From Bacteroidales bacterium (lineage in GTDB: Bacteria > Bacteroidota > Bacteroidia > Bacteroidales > GCA-2748055): DNA of 64,000 nucleotides. The position numbers and the translations under genes are program-made. Positions 17,735 to 27,160 of the stretch are shown here, one piece after another. The DNA lies in assembly GCA_029210585.1 (NCBI GenBank), contig JARGFP010000001.1, positions 1 through 64,000 on the forward strand, written 5' to 3'. Each line of letters begins with the position of its first letter. Positions within the stretch are counted from its first letter, which is position 1. A model generated the notes under the pieces. The model did no database searches, had not been told where the DNA came from, and was given only the letters and a program-made list of their open reading frames with translations.

Positions 17735-19864
17735 CTAAGCTTCTATTCCCAGGAGCATGAACATAAATGCATACTCCATGGCCGTTTCCCTATATTTTTC
17801 GAAGCGTCCGCTGGCGCCACCATGACCGGTGTCCATATTACAGTACATCAGCAGCAGGTTGTCATCTGTTTTCAGATCCCGCAGCCTGGCCACCCATTTG
17901 GCCGGCTCCCAGTATTGTACCTGGCTGTCGTGCAGACCGGTTGTCACAAGCAGGTTCGGATAATCCTTCGCTTCCACCTGATCGTAAGGTGAATAACTGA
18001 GCATATAGTCGTAGTAATCCTTGTCGTTCGGATTGCCCCATTCATCGTACTCACTGGTGGTCAGAGGGATCGATTCATCCAGCATGGTGGTTACCACATC
18101 AACGAAAGGAACAGCTGCTACAACACCCTTATACAGGTCGGGACGAAGGTTGATCACGGCGCCCATCAGCAATCCTCCGGCACTTCCGCCCATGGCGAAC
18201 AGCTTATCCGGATTGGTATATCCCTGGTTAATGAGGGCCTCCGAACAGCTGATGAAATCGGTGAAGGTATTCATCTTATTAAACAGCTTGCCATCTTCAT
18301 ACCACGGCCTTCCATTTACCTGGCTTCCCCTGATGTGTGCCATGGCATATACAAACCCACGGTCAAGCAGGCTCAGTCGCACGGAGCTGAACCCGGGATC
18401 CATCGTAGCGCCATAGGAACCATATCCATAAATGAGTGCGGGATTCTCGCTGTCCAGTTCGATCCCTTTCCTGTATACGATGCTCATCGGAATTTTCTTG
18501 CCATCAGCGGCCGTGGCATACAATCTTTTTGCCTCGTAGTTTTCCGGGTCAAAATCTCCCAGTACTTCCTGCTGCTTCAGCAATACTTTCTCCCGCGTTA
18601 CCATGTCGTAATCGTAGGTGGAACTGGGGATGGTCAGCGAGGAATAGCTGAACCTCAGGGTATGCGTATCAAATTCCGGGTTCACTGAAATACCGGAAGT
18701 ATACACTTCTTCCCAGAAATCCAGGTAATGTTCTGATCCATCTTTCATATTGATAATCCGCAGGTGGTTCAATCCTTCCTTGCGTTCATCCACCACCATA
18801 AAATCACTGAATAATTCGATTCCTTCAAGCATCACATCATCCCTGTGGGGAATCACCTCAAACCAGTGTTCTTTGGTGGTTTGGTCCAGCGGGGTTTTCA
18901 TCAGTCTGAAATTCGTCGCCTCCAGGTTGGTGACAATGAAAAAATGGTCGCCATAATGATATATGGAATACTCAAGTCCCCTGGTCCGCGGCTGTATCAC
19001 CTGCCATTCACCCTCCGGCTGATCGGCATCAAGGACCCGGTATTCACTGGTCATGGTACTTCCTGACCCGATAACAATGTATTGCTCCGATTTGGTTTTA
19101 TAGACATATGTGCTGAATGTTTCATCGCCTTCGTTGAATACCAGCATGTCTTCTGATGCAGGTGTCCCCAGTATATGACTGTGGATGGCCTTGGAACGAA
19201 GCGTCTGTTCGTCTTTCCTGGTATAAAAGATTGTTTTGTTGTCGTTTGCCCAGACCGATGATCCGGTGGTGACCGGAATTTCATCCGCCAGGAGCTCTCC
19301 TGTCCCGAGGTCTTTTACATGGATCGTATATTTTCTGCGGCTTACCGTATCCACACCATAGGTCAGGAACCTGTTATCCGGACTCACACTCAGTCCAGAG
19401 ACGGAAAAGTAAGCATGGCCCTCTGCCATTTTGTTTACATTGAGCATGATCTCCTCCCCTGCATCCAGGTTGCCTTTCTTCCTGCAATACACCGGGTATT
19501 CCTTTCCCTCTTCATACCGGGTGTAATAATAGTAACCGTTCTTCTTATAGGGCACCGACTCGTCGGTTTGCTTGATCCTTCCCACGATTTCATCAAACAA
19601 CTGCTCCTGGAGTGTTTCGGTCTTTTTCATTACCGCTTCCCTGTAGGCATTCTCGGCTTCCAGGTAGGCAATCACCTCCGGATTTTCTCTTTCGCGAAGC
19701 CAGTAGTAATTATCGATGCGGGTATCCCCGTGGATGGTCAGTTCCTTTGGTTTCTTCTCAGCAATGGGTGGGTTCATAGATGTTTCTGTTTTACAGGCAG
19801 TCACCAGCAGGATGAATGCAGGTAAATAGATAAAAAAAATTGGTTTCATGGAATAAATTTTCAT
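17735..19864 (-). CDS. S9 family serine oligopeptidase lipoprotein (oligopeptidase B-like)
   Basis: 709 residues. The N-terminus is a lipoprotein signal (lipobox LVTAC); ATG at 19849 is an equally good start. The N-terminal half is the beta-propeller (from IHGDTRIDNYYWLRERENPE to about residue 420). The C-terminal alpha/beta-hydrolase domain has the nucleophile motif GGSAGGLLMG, the acid in DSQVQYWEPAKW, and the histidine in DTGHGG. The sequence is closest to prolyl-oligopeptidase/PtrB proteins that cut short peptides, here probably in the periplasm. It is the first gene of a run with a thioesterase and two helicases. Confidence 0.92.
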   Translation of the reverse strand: MKIYSMKPIFFIYLPAFILLVTACKTETSMNPPIAEKKPKELTIHGDTRIDNYYWLRERENPEVIAYLEAENAYREAVMKKTETLQEQLFDEIVGRIKQTDESVPYKKNGYYYYTRYEEGKEYPVYCRKKGNLDAGEEIMLNVNKMAEGHAYFSVSGLSVSPDNRFLTYGVDTVSRRKYTIHVKDLGTGELLADEIPVTTGSSVWANDNKTIFYTRKDEQTLRSKAIHSHILGTPASEDMLVFNEGDETFSTYVYKTKSEQYIVIGSGSTMTSEYRVLDADQPEGEWQVIQPRTRGLEYSIYHYGDHFFIVTNLEATNFRLMKTPLDQTTKEHWFEVIPHRDDVMLEGIELFSDFMVVDERKEGLNHLRIINMKDGSEHYLDFWEEVYTSGISVNPEFDTHTLRFSYSSLTIPSSTYDYDMVTREKVLLKQQEVLGDFDPENYEAKRLYATAADGKKIPMSIVYRKGIELDSENPALIYGYGSYGATMDPGFSSVRLSLLDRGFVYAMAHIRGSQVNGRPWYEDGKLFNKMNTFTDFISCSEALINQGYTNPDKLFAMGGSAGGLLMGAVINLRPDLYKGVVAAVPFVDVVTTMLDESIPLTTSEYDEWGNPNDKDYYDYMLSYSPYDQVEAKDYPNLLVTTGLHDSQVQYWEPAKWVARLRDLKTDDNLLLMYCNMDTGHGGASGRFEKYRETAMEYAFMFMLLGIEA

Positions 19865-20145
19865 GGGGAAACTGAAAGTGCTATTGCGTTCCAGCTAATA
19901 GTCATAACATTCTGCACCGGGATTGGTTCATTGTACGCAGGCACGAAGGTAATAAAATTAATTCTCATTGATGCCGCGAACCGGGAAAATGCGCATTGAA
20001 CACCTCAATTGAGACAATTCAGACCCTGTACTTTATGGAAAGTCACTACCAGGTATATGGTTACCCAATCTTATTGTGGCTGGATCAACCTTCCAGAAAT
20101 CAAAGTATACCTGGCAAGACAACCAACGGACATAATGGAAAGTCA

Positions 20146-21123
20146 CTAAATATATTTGGTCACATCTCCAACGATCTCCAGTCCTGCGTGTTCTCCCTTG
20201 CCTTCATAGATCATTTCTCCATTACGTTTCAAAAGACGTACACTCAGATCAGCATCCAGGCTTTCTGCGATCTTGCGTTCCATCTGGCCTTTTACCGGTG
20301 CCATGAGTTGTCCGCTTACCTTGCGCTCCACACTGACTTCCAGTACATATTTCCTGTTGGTCAGTTCCATCTCCACTTTGTCGGGCTGCAGCACCAGGCT
20401 GTCAAGCTTCGACCTGTTGTAGGTCGCAAAGCGGTACACCTGTCCCCCGATCCTGAAAAAGGACAAGAAACCGGGAAAATACCCGGTCAGCCATGGAATC
20501 CGCGCCACGGAAACCATCATCGAGGCATCGGTTGCCTCTGTAAAATGGTTGCACTGCATCCAGATCCAGTCCGATGGCATGGAGCGGCCCCAGTCTTTCT
20601 CGATATACCCTTTCCCGCCGGTGAAATCAATTGCCTTTCCATTGATCTCCAGATGTCCATGCAGGGTATGGTTCATCGATACCACCCCATGATAACATTC
20701 CATGAAGGGTGCGTAGGTATACCAGCCCATGATCCCCGGTGCCATGATTTTCTGGGGGTAGTCCGACACAGCCCTGTAATCGAGGCAACCTTTTATACTG
20801 AACTTTTCACCCGACAGGTCAAGCTTGATCAGGTCTTTCCGAATAGAATTCCTGCCGATGGTGACAAACAGTTCCCGGCGGTCGAAGGTAAAATCGCCGG
20901 GAGCGAACCGGATATAGTCGGTCTCACCTGTCTTTCCTTCGATGACCTGGATGAAACTATGTGGGTCAGCCGAATATGAAATCCCGAAAATAACCGACCA
21001 GATGTGTTTACCACTGGCGTCCACATGTTTGTAGTACCACCCCTCAAAATAATTCCTGGCACGGCGTTTCCCCTGGTATACAGGAGGATGGAACAGGCGC
21101 GGAAAAAAAGACGGAAACTGCAT
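20146..21123 (-). CDS. Tocopherol cyclase-like protein
   Basis: 325 residues. The family hallmarks are visible: N-terminal RNYFEGWYYKHVDASG, the segment GYIEKDWGRSMPSDWIWMQ, and a beta-rich remainder. Plant and cyanobacterial members cyclise tocopherol precursors; heterotrophic bacterial members lack that pathway and their substrate is unknown, so the name gives the fold family only. It follows tex after 42 bases. A 14-bp piece just past its 3' end is duplicated 100 bases further on. Confidence 0.85.
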   Translation of the reverse strand: MQFPSFFPRLFHPPVYQGKRRARNYFEGWYYKHVDASGKHIWSVIFGISYSADPHSFIQVIEGKTGETDYIRFAPGDFTFDRRELFVTIGRNSIRKDLIKLDLSGEKFSIKGCLDYRAVSDYPQKIMAPGIMGWYTYAPFMECYHGVVSMNHTLHGHLEINGKAIDFTGGKGYIEKDWGRSMPSDWIWMQCNHFTEATDASMMVSVARIPWLTGYFPGFLSFFRIGGQVYRFATYNRSKLDSLVLQPDKVEMELTNRKYVLEVSVERKVSGQLMAPVKGQMERKIAESLDADLSVRLLKRNGEMIYEGKGEHAGLEIVGDVTKYI

Positions 21124-21165
21124 AGGCGATTTTAAATTGATCAGCGGTCGGCAAGATAAAAAAAT

Positions 21166-23292
21166 CTATTTGATCCCTTTCATGCTGAGGCTGATCCTGC
21201 TTCTGCGCTCGTCCACTTCGAGTACCCTGACCTTCACTTTCTGGTTGAGTTTGACCACGTCGTTCGGGTCTTTTACGAACCGGTCGGCCAGATGGGAGAT
21301 ATGTACCAGTCCATCCTGCTTCACACCCACATCCACGAAGGCACCGAAATTGGTAATGTTGGTAACGATGCCCGGCAGTTCCATTCCCGGCTTGAGATCA
21401 GAAACACTCATCACCTCTTTCGAGAATTCAAATACTTCTATGCCCTCCCTGGGATCGCGACCCGGTTTCTTCAATTCCTCGACGATGTCCTTCAAGGTGG
21501 GAATCCCCACTTTGTCGGTAACATATTTATTGATATCGATACTGCTTACGAGTGATTCGTCCGCGACCACCTCCTTCAGGTCACGTCCGAGGTCCTTCGC
21601 CATCTGCTGCACTACGTGGTAGCTTTCAGGATGCACCGCCGAATTGTCGAGCGGATTCTTTGCATTGCTTATCCGCAGGAACCCGGCGCATTGCTCAAAA
21701 GCCTTGTCCCCCATGCGGGGCACTGTCTTCAGCGAGGCACGTGACTTGAATGCACCTTTCTCAGCACGGGTATCAATAATATTTTTCGCCAGTGCCGGAC
21801 CGAGTCCGGAAACGTATGTCAGCAGGTGCTGACTGGCGGTATTCACATCCACGCCCACCATATTCACGCAGCTTTCCACCACGTCGTCGAGACTTTTCTT
21901 CAGGCTTCCCTGGTCCACATCGTGCTGGTACTGTCCCACGCCGATGGACTTCGGCTCGATCTTCACCAGTTCGGCCAGCGGGTCCATGAGCCTGCGTCCT
22001 ATGGAGACGGATCCCCGAACAGTAACGTCATAATCCGGAAACTCATCCCGTGCCACCTTAGATGCTGAATAGATGGAAGCGCCTGCTTCATTCACCACGA
22101 AAACACTGACATCCTCCGGGAGGCGGACCAGCTTGATGAACCGCTCGGTCTCGCGGCTGGCGGTGCCGTTCCCGATGGCGATTGCTTCGATCTTGTATTG
22201 CTGCACCAGTGCGCTGATCTTCCGGGTGGCACCGGAGCGGTCCGACTGTGGGGGATGCGGGTAGATGGTGGCGTTGTGCAGCAGGTTGCCCTGTGCATCC
22301 AGGCATACCAGCTTGCAGCCGGTCCTGTATCCGGGATCGAGCGCCAGTACACGTTTCTCGCCAAGCGGGGATGCCAATAACAGCTGACGCAGGTTTTCGG
22401 CGAATACCCGGATCGCTTCCTGGTCGGCACGCTCCTTCGATTCGGCCTTGAATTCGTTTTCGATGGAGGGAGCCAATAATCGCTTATAGGCGTCATGCAC
22501 GGCAACTTCCACCTGTTGGGAAACGTCATAGCTGCCTTTTACAAACAGTTTTTCCAGATCTTCGAGCACCCTGGGTGCCTCCGGTTCGATGGAGATTCTC
22601 AGGAATCCCTCCTTTTCACCCCTGCGCATGGCCAGGATACGGTGGCTCGGACACTTTTTCAGCGGTTCATAAAAATCGAAATAATCCCGGAACTTCTCTC
22701 CCTCCTCCTCTTTTCCCTTCACTACTTTTGAATAGATGACTGCGCTGCGGGAGAAATGATGCCGCACGATATTCCTGGCACGCAGGTTCTCGCTGATCCA
22801 TTCAGCAATGATATCGCGTGCACCCTGCAACGCCTCCTGAACGGAAGGAACCTCATCGGTAATGAATGCCTCAGCCCGCTTTTCCAGCAGGAGTTCCTGC
22901 TGTTGCATAATGAGCTTTGCCAGGGGTTCCAATCCTTTGTCACGGGCCACCGTGGCACGGGTTTTTCGCTTCGGTTTGTAGGGCAGATAGATATCCTCGA
23001 GGGTCTTCATATCGAGGGTCTCCTCGATCTTCTTCTTCAATTCATCGGTGAGTTGCCCCTGTTCATCGATGGTTTTCAGGACATATTCCTGTCGCTTCCC
23101 GAGCTCCTTCAGCTCCTCGTAGGCATCACGCACGCCTGCTACCTGCACTTCGTCCATGCTTCCGGTGCGCTCCTTGCGGTAACGACTGATGAAGGGCACT
23201 GTCGCACCTTCGTTGATTAGCTCCAGGGTATTCTTCACCTGGACGAGTCCCAGGTTCAGTCTTTCTGCAATAACTTGTTCAAAAATGATCAT
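21166..23292 (-). CDS. tex: Tex-family RNA-binding transcription accessory protein
   Basis: 708 residues, standard Tex length. Order: N-terminal helical domain (TVPFISRYRKERTGSMDE), YqgF/RNase H-like domain (about 320-450; VLALDPGYRTGCKLVCLD), helix-hairpin-helix (about 480-560; SGLGPALAKNIIDTR), and C-terminal S1 domain (about 635-705; LPGIVTNITNFGAFVDVGV). Tex binds nucleic acid and is linked to transcription and antitermination in several bacteria. A perfect TAnnTTTG element (23318-23325) and a 6-bp inverted repeat (23299-23318) precede the start, so it probably has its own promoter. Confidence 0.95.
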   Translation of the reverse strand: MIIFEQVIAERLNLGLVQVKNTLELINEGATVPFISRYRKERTGSMDEVQVAGVRDAYEELKELGKRQEYVLKTIDEQGQLTDELKKKIEETLDMKTLEDIYLPYKPKRKTRATVARDKGLEPLAKLIMQQQELLLEKRAEAFITDEVPSVQEALQGARDIIAEWISENLRARNIVRHHFSRSAVIYSKVVKGKEEEGEKFRDYFDFYEPLKKCPSHRILAMRRGEKEGFLRISIEPEAPRVLEDLEKLFVKGSYDVSQQVEVAVHDAYKRLLAPSIENEFKAESKERADQEAIRVFAENLRQLLLASPLGEKRVLALDPGYRTGCKLVCLDAQGNLLHNATIYPHPPQSDRSGATRKISALVQQYKIEAIAIGNGTASRETERFIKLVRLPEDVSVFVVNEAGASIYSASKVARDEFPDYDVTVRGSVSIGRRLMDPLAELVKIEPKSIGVGQYQHDVDQGSLKKSLDDVVESCVNMVGVDVNTASQHLLTYVSGLGPALAKNIIDTRAEKGAFKSRASLKTVPRMGDKAFEQCAGFLRISNAKNPLDNSAVHPESYHVVQQMAKDLGRDLKEVVADESLVSSIDINKYVTDKVGIPTLKDIVEELKKPGRDPREGIEVFEFSKEVMSVSDLKPGMELPGIVTNITNFGAFVDVGVKQDGLVHISHLADRFVKDPNDVVKLNQKVKVRVLEVDERRSRISLSMKGIK

Positions 23293-23298
23293 AATTCC

Positions 23299-23325
23299 GG
23301 TCTGCTGGTATACAGACCAAAATTA
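23299..23325 (-). promoter_or_regulatory. Candidate tex promoter with overlapping inverted repeat
   Basis: Reverse-strand TAATTTTG at 23318-23325 is a perfect TAnnTTTG. It adjoins the inverted repeat GGTCTG (23299-23304) / CAGACC (23313-23318), which would cover the transcription start and could be an operator or a leader hairpin. Confidence 0.5.
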
Positions 23326-23327
23326 AT

Positions 23328-24356
23328 TTAATTCCCCGAAATGTCGTCGTAATAAATGGGGTTTTCCCAATTATCGACAGGCGATGGCAGCTTAATGGTG
23401 ATAGAGTCTGTGTCAACCGACATCCCCCCGAGGATCCCGACACCGTTCTCAATGTTGTTGTGCACGACTACCGGAACAGCAAAAGGGTCGTTCTTTGCAT
23501 AGTAGTGGTCCGTCCTGCTGTCGATGTACTTGTAATAGTGTTCATCAATGGCATGGAGGCTGATATATATTGTAGCCGAATCTTTTGCCTGCTGAAGGTA
23601 CCAGGCATAGAACCGCCCTGTGATGGAATATTTTTTCCCGTCAAACAACTTATCGGAGAAAATGATCCTGTTCTGGTAGCTGTCTTCGTTGTCAATGGCC
23701 AGGTTTTCCGATTCAAACCAAACGTTTTCATTGCGCACATCGAGGTATTCTGTGGTATCCTGCCGGTATCCCATCACCACTGTGTCTTTTTCCGGATCAA
23801 CGTAAAGTGTATCAAGGATATAATTGAAGTCAATCCGAGCGATCTCATAGTACGATCTCACAGCAAGCATGTAATAATTCGGTACCTCCGCAGGGTCATC
23901 AAAGACGACGGAGAAATCGAACATCTGTTCGCCCCATTCATCCACGGAACTGCTCGTATCCAGGCGCACCATGGGTACAGGTTCAGGGATCAGGCTGGTC
24001 GCTGAGATCGCATTGTAGCCAGTTGCAGAAGCGCTTACCGTATATTCTTTTCCTGACTCAATGGTCATGCGGTTGGTCCTGTAGAGCTGATCAGATCCGT
24101 AAGTGAGCGTATCTGTATTTCCCTCCTCATCAGCAATCACCACTGTAGCATTCTGGAGCGTGGTGATCTGCATATTGTCCAGGATATGCCTGGTCCTTGA
24201 AAGGTACATATTCACATGGTCCCCTTCTGTGAGAATACCGTTTAAAACGATCATGGTCTCGATCTCATCAATATCGATATCAATGTTCTTCTCGCATGCA
24301 GAATGGAGCACCGCGAGCAGCGCAAGCAGGAGTATATATTTTGTGTTTTTTCTCAT
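23328..24356 (-). CDS. DUF4249 lipoprotein, partner of TonB-dependent receptor
   Basis: 342 residues from ATG 24356 (a GTG one codon upstream also fits). The lipoprotein signal ends in LHSAC. The body is beta-rich and matches DUF4249, with MIVLNGILTEGDHVNMYLSR and later GGMSV. DUF4249 genes are typically found directly after a TonB-dependent receptor gene, as here with only 3 bases between stop and start. By analogy with SusD-like lipoproteins it may be a surface or periplasmic partner of that receptor; the ligand is unknown. Confidence 0.87.
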   Translation of the reverse strand: MRKNTKYILLLALLAVLHSACEKNIDIDIDEIETMIVLNGILTEGDHVNMYLSRTRHILDNMQITTLQNATVVIADEEGNTDTLTYGSDQLYRTNRMTIESGKEYTVSASATGYNAISATSLIPEPVPMVRLDTSSSVDEWGEQMFDFSVVFDDPAEVPNYYMLAVRSYYEIARIDFNYILDTLYVDPEKDTVVMGYRQDTTEYLDVRNENVWFESENLAIDNEDSYQNRIIFSDKLFDGKKYSITGRFYAWYLQQAKDSATIYISLHAIDEHYYKYIDSRTDHYYAKNDPFAVPVVVHNNIENGVGILGGMSVDTDSITIKLPSPVDNWENPIYYDDISGN

Positions 24357-24359
24357 CAC

Positions 24360-26732
24360 TTAAAAATTAAAGGAATAACTGACGGATGGTATGATCGGGA
24401 ACAGGCTCACCTGCCGCAGCTGCCTTTTGCCATTGTAGTCTGAACCGAAATAGAGATAGAATGGGTTCTGCCTGTTGTAAATGTTGTAGGCACCAAAGCT
24501 CCAGGTCTGTGTTCCCCATTCTTTGGTCTTGTGCCTGTTGAGACTAAAATCAAGCCGGTGGTAGGCAGGTTCCCTGAACCCGTTTTTGCCATCGTAATAT
24601 TCTATCTCATCCCATTCCCCGTAGTAGTAGTCACCATTCTCACGGTTGGCCCAATGGTCCGGCGCATACCTGGCCACACCCAGTGTCACCGCTCTCCCGG
24701 TTCCATACACCCATGTGGCACTGATATCGGTTTGTTCGCTGAACCTGTACATGGCGACAACGGAGATATCGTGCCTGCGGTCGTAGGTATATGGAAAAAC
24801 CTTGCCATCGTTCAGCGTGAGAAACTGCCTGTTGGACCATCCCAGCGTATAGCCGATCCAGCCTGTAAGCCTGCCCACATCGCGCCTGGCAAAGAATTCG
24901 ACACCATAGGCCCAGCCGTCTCCCGTTTCAACCTTGTCTTCCCATTCCGTATTCACTTCCAGGAAACTTGAACCCTCCCTGTATTCAATGAGGTTCATCA
25001 TGCTTTTGTAAAATCCCTCGACCGTGAAGCTCCATTCATTGTTGAGATTATATGCAAATCCCAGCGCACTCTGCCATGATTCCTCAGGCGGGATCCTTTT
25101 GGTAGTGGGAAGCCACAGGTCGGTGGGCAACCCGATCGTGGCGTTGGTGAGCAGGTGAATATATTGCTGCATGCGGGTGAAAGCAGCTTTCACCGATAAT
25201 TCGTCAGTGATCAGGAACCTCCCGCTGATCCTGGGCTGCAACGATTGGTAGTATTCATCCTGGACGATGAAAGCTGAATAATGCAGGCCCAGGTTGACCA
25301 GGAGCCTGTTGCCGATGTTCATTTTGTCTTCCGCGTATACATAAAACTCCTGCGCGTCGATGATCTCATTCCCGAATTCCAGGTCGAGGGAATCAAGCTC
25401 CTGTGTTGATTTGTAAGCCAATACACCTGGCTTGAAACTGTGGTAGAGGTACTTGCCGCCAAATTTGATAGAGTGCCGCGGGTCCGGGTAGTAGTCAAAA
25501 TCCAGGATAGCACCCACATCTTCTATTCCCGAAAAATAGTCGAACTGGAACCGGGTGAAGGGTTGTTGGTTCTTCAGTGTTTCATAGGATTCGTATACGT
25601 CGAACTTGTAGTTGCTGTAGAGTACCGACAGGTTGCTGAAAAACTTGTTTCCGTATTTGTGGTTCCATCGCAGCACGGAGGTCAGGTTTCCCCAGTACAG
25701 CCCGTAATCTGTTTTTTCTGTCTGCAGTGTATCGCTGAACATGTATTCGTATTCGTTCCTGACCATCAGTTTGTCCCGGCCGCTGTAGGCACTCAGGTAG
25801 AGGCGGTCCTTGTTGGAAAATTTATGGTTGATCTTCAGGTTCGCATCATAGAAAAAATAGCCGGCCATTCCCTTGTTGCCGGTCTGGTTATTGACGATCC
25901 GGATGACCGGACGTGCCAGGATGTCCATGTAGGTTCTTCTTCCTGAAAACATGAACGAGGTTTTATCCTGAACGAGCGGTCCTTCCAGCATCAGCCTGGA
26001 GGAGATCAGCCCGACGGAACCGCTGCCTTTGAACTCCTTCATGTTTCCTTCCTTGAGACGAATATCGATTACTGAAGAGAGCCGTCCGCCGTAATGTGCC
26101 GGGAATCCCCCCTTGATGAGTGTTACATTTGAGATGGCATCCGGGTTGAAAACAGAGAAAAAGCCGAACAGGTGGTCGGCATTGTAAATAGGTATTCCAT
26201 CGAGCAGGATCAGGTTCTGATCGGGTCCCCCGCCCCGCACATACATTCCGCTGGTTCCCTCGGTACCTGACTGCACCCCCGGCATGAGCTGCAGCGCCTT
26301 CAGCACGTCCGATTCCCCCAGGAAGGAAGGCATTGCCTTGATCTGTTTCGGTGAAAGCTGAACGGAACTCATCTGGGAGCTTCGCACCACGTCCTGCGGC
26401 CGGTTGGTGGTGACCGTAACCTCCTCTATCCGGAGGTCGGGTACCAGCTCAACCTGGTATTCCAGGTTCCTGTCGAGTACCATGTTTTTCTGAAAGGGCG
26501 TATATCCCACGTAGGAAACCGTCAGTGCCACCTCTCCTTCGGGCAGGGTGAGGCTGAAAAAACCGTATTCGTTGGCCGTGGTTCCCAGTCCGGCTTCGGC
26601 ATCAAATACCGAAGCGCCGATCAGTTTTTCACCAGTGGCCTGGTCCTGCACATACCCGCTGATGGTAAACTTTTGTGCTGCAAGGTGAAGGGGGAGCAAT
26701 ATACTGAATACAAAAACCGCGATTCTTTTCAT
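24360..26732 (-). CDS. TonB-dependent receptor with carboxypeptidase-like N-terminal domain
   Basis: 790 residues. Signal peptide ending LHLAAQ, then a CarboxypepD_reg-like domain (about 22-105; FTISGYVQDQATGEKLIGAS), a plug domain (about 120-230; GVQSGTEGTSGMYVRGGGPD and QNLILLDGIPIYN), and a 22-strand-type barrel ending SVSYSFNF with a C-terminal Phe. It transports a ligand across the outer membrane with energy from TonB. The ligand is not evident; the class paired with DUF4249 is usually not a classical SusC. The 428-base upstream region has two long-loop inverted repeats. Confidence 0.93.
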   Translation of the reverse strand: MKRIAVFVFSILLPLHLAAQKFTISGYVQDQATGEKLIGASVFDAEAGLGTTANEYGFFSLTLPEGEVALTVSYVGYTPFQKNMVLDRNLEYQVELVPDLRIEEVTVTTNRPQDVVRSSQMSSVQLSPKQIKAMPSFLGESDVLKALQLMPGVQSGTEGTSGMYVRGGGPDQNLILLDGIPIYNADHLFGFFSVFNPDAISNVTLIKGGFPAHYGGRLSSVIDIRLKEGNMKEFKGSGSVGLISSRLMLEGPLVQDKTSFMFSGRRTYMDILARPVIRIVNNQTGNKGMAGYFFYDANLKINHKFSNKDRLYLSAYSGRDKLMVRNEYEYMFSDTLQTEKTDYGLYWGNLTSVLRWNHKYGNKFFSNLSVLYSNYKFDVYESYETLKNQQPFTRFQFDYFSGIEDVGAILDFDYYPDPRHSIKFGGKYLYHSFKPGVLAYKSTQELDSLDLEFGNEIIDAQEFYVYAEDKMNIGNRLLVNLGLHYSAFIVQDEYYQSLQPRISGRFLITDELSVKAAFTRMQQYIHLLTNATIGLPTDLWLPTTKRIPPEESWQSALGFAYNLNNEWSFTVEGFYKSMMNLIEYREGSSFLEVNTEWEDKVETGDGWAYGVEFFARRDVGRLTGWIGYTLGWSNRQFLTLNDGKVFPYTYDRRHDISVVAMYRFSEQTDISATWVYGTGRAVTLGVARYAPDHWANRENGDYYYGEWDEIEYYDGKNGFREPAYHRLDFSLNRHKTKEWGTQTWSFGAYNIYNRQNPFYLYFGSDYNGKRQLRQVSLFPIIPSVSYSFNF

Positions 26733-26761
26733 ATATTCATTCGTATATATCTTATTTAAAG

Positions 26762-26839
26762 TCTTATAATATAATTAGTTATAAATTCTTTTTTAACTCC
26801 GGGTGACTAGTTGCCTCGCAGAATATTTATATTATAAGA
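26762..26839. repeat. 13-bp inverted repeat A upstream of the TonB receptor
   Basis: TCTTATAATATAA (26762-26774) and TTATATTATAAGA (26827-26839) are exact complements with 52 bases between. The arms are AT-only except the terminal C/G, so chance is less unlikely than for repeat B. The region 26733-27160 has no gene; it holds this repeat, repeat B and the rpe promoter. Confidence 0.55.
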
Positions 26840-26850
26840 GGCGCTCGGCT

Positions 26851-26943
26851 AACCCTCATCATGGTACCTGAACTCTCCGTTCTATATATACATGTTCTTT
26901 TGTCTTTGTACCGCTGAAATATCTATGCTCAATGATGAGGGTT
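26851..26943. repeat. 12-bp inverted repeat B upstream of the TonB receptor
   Basis: AACCCTCATCAT (26851-26862) and ATGATGAGGGTT (26932-26943) are exact complements with 69 bases between. A 5-bp pair GGTAC/GTACC is nested (26863-26867 and 26908-26912). The inner segment contains TTTTGTCTTTG on the plus strand, a poor -7 match. Confidence 0.65.
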
Positions 26944-27138
26944 TCACAGGGTATGTTTAGGGAACATGGCTTTATTGTTCAGGATGCAACCGGGAGGCAC
27001 AACGTTGCGCCTGCAGTAATCATTTTTAACGATGTAAAAATACAACAATTCCCGGTCCTGCAATGTTTCCTGATTAACCCGGACGCAAGAAACTGAAATT
27101 TTTCGGCAATTATCGCATGTTTTTCCTTCGGGGAACAC

Positions 27139-27146
27139 TATTTTTG
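27139..27146 (+). promoter_or_regulatory. Candidate -7 element of rpe
   Basis: TATTTTTG is a perfect TAnnTTTG ending 14 bases before the rpe ATG. The implied leader is only a few bases long. Confidence 0.55.
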
Positions 27147-27160
27147 TAAAAACGCACTGT

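Noticed and set aside
19996-20979. 327-codon plus-strand ORF opposite the tocopherol-cyclase-like gene
   Set aside because: It lies entirely over a recognised gene on the other strand and its translation has no family features; a composition effect.
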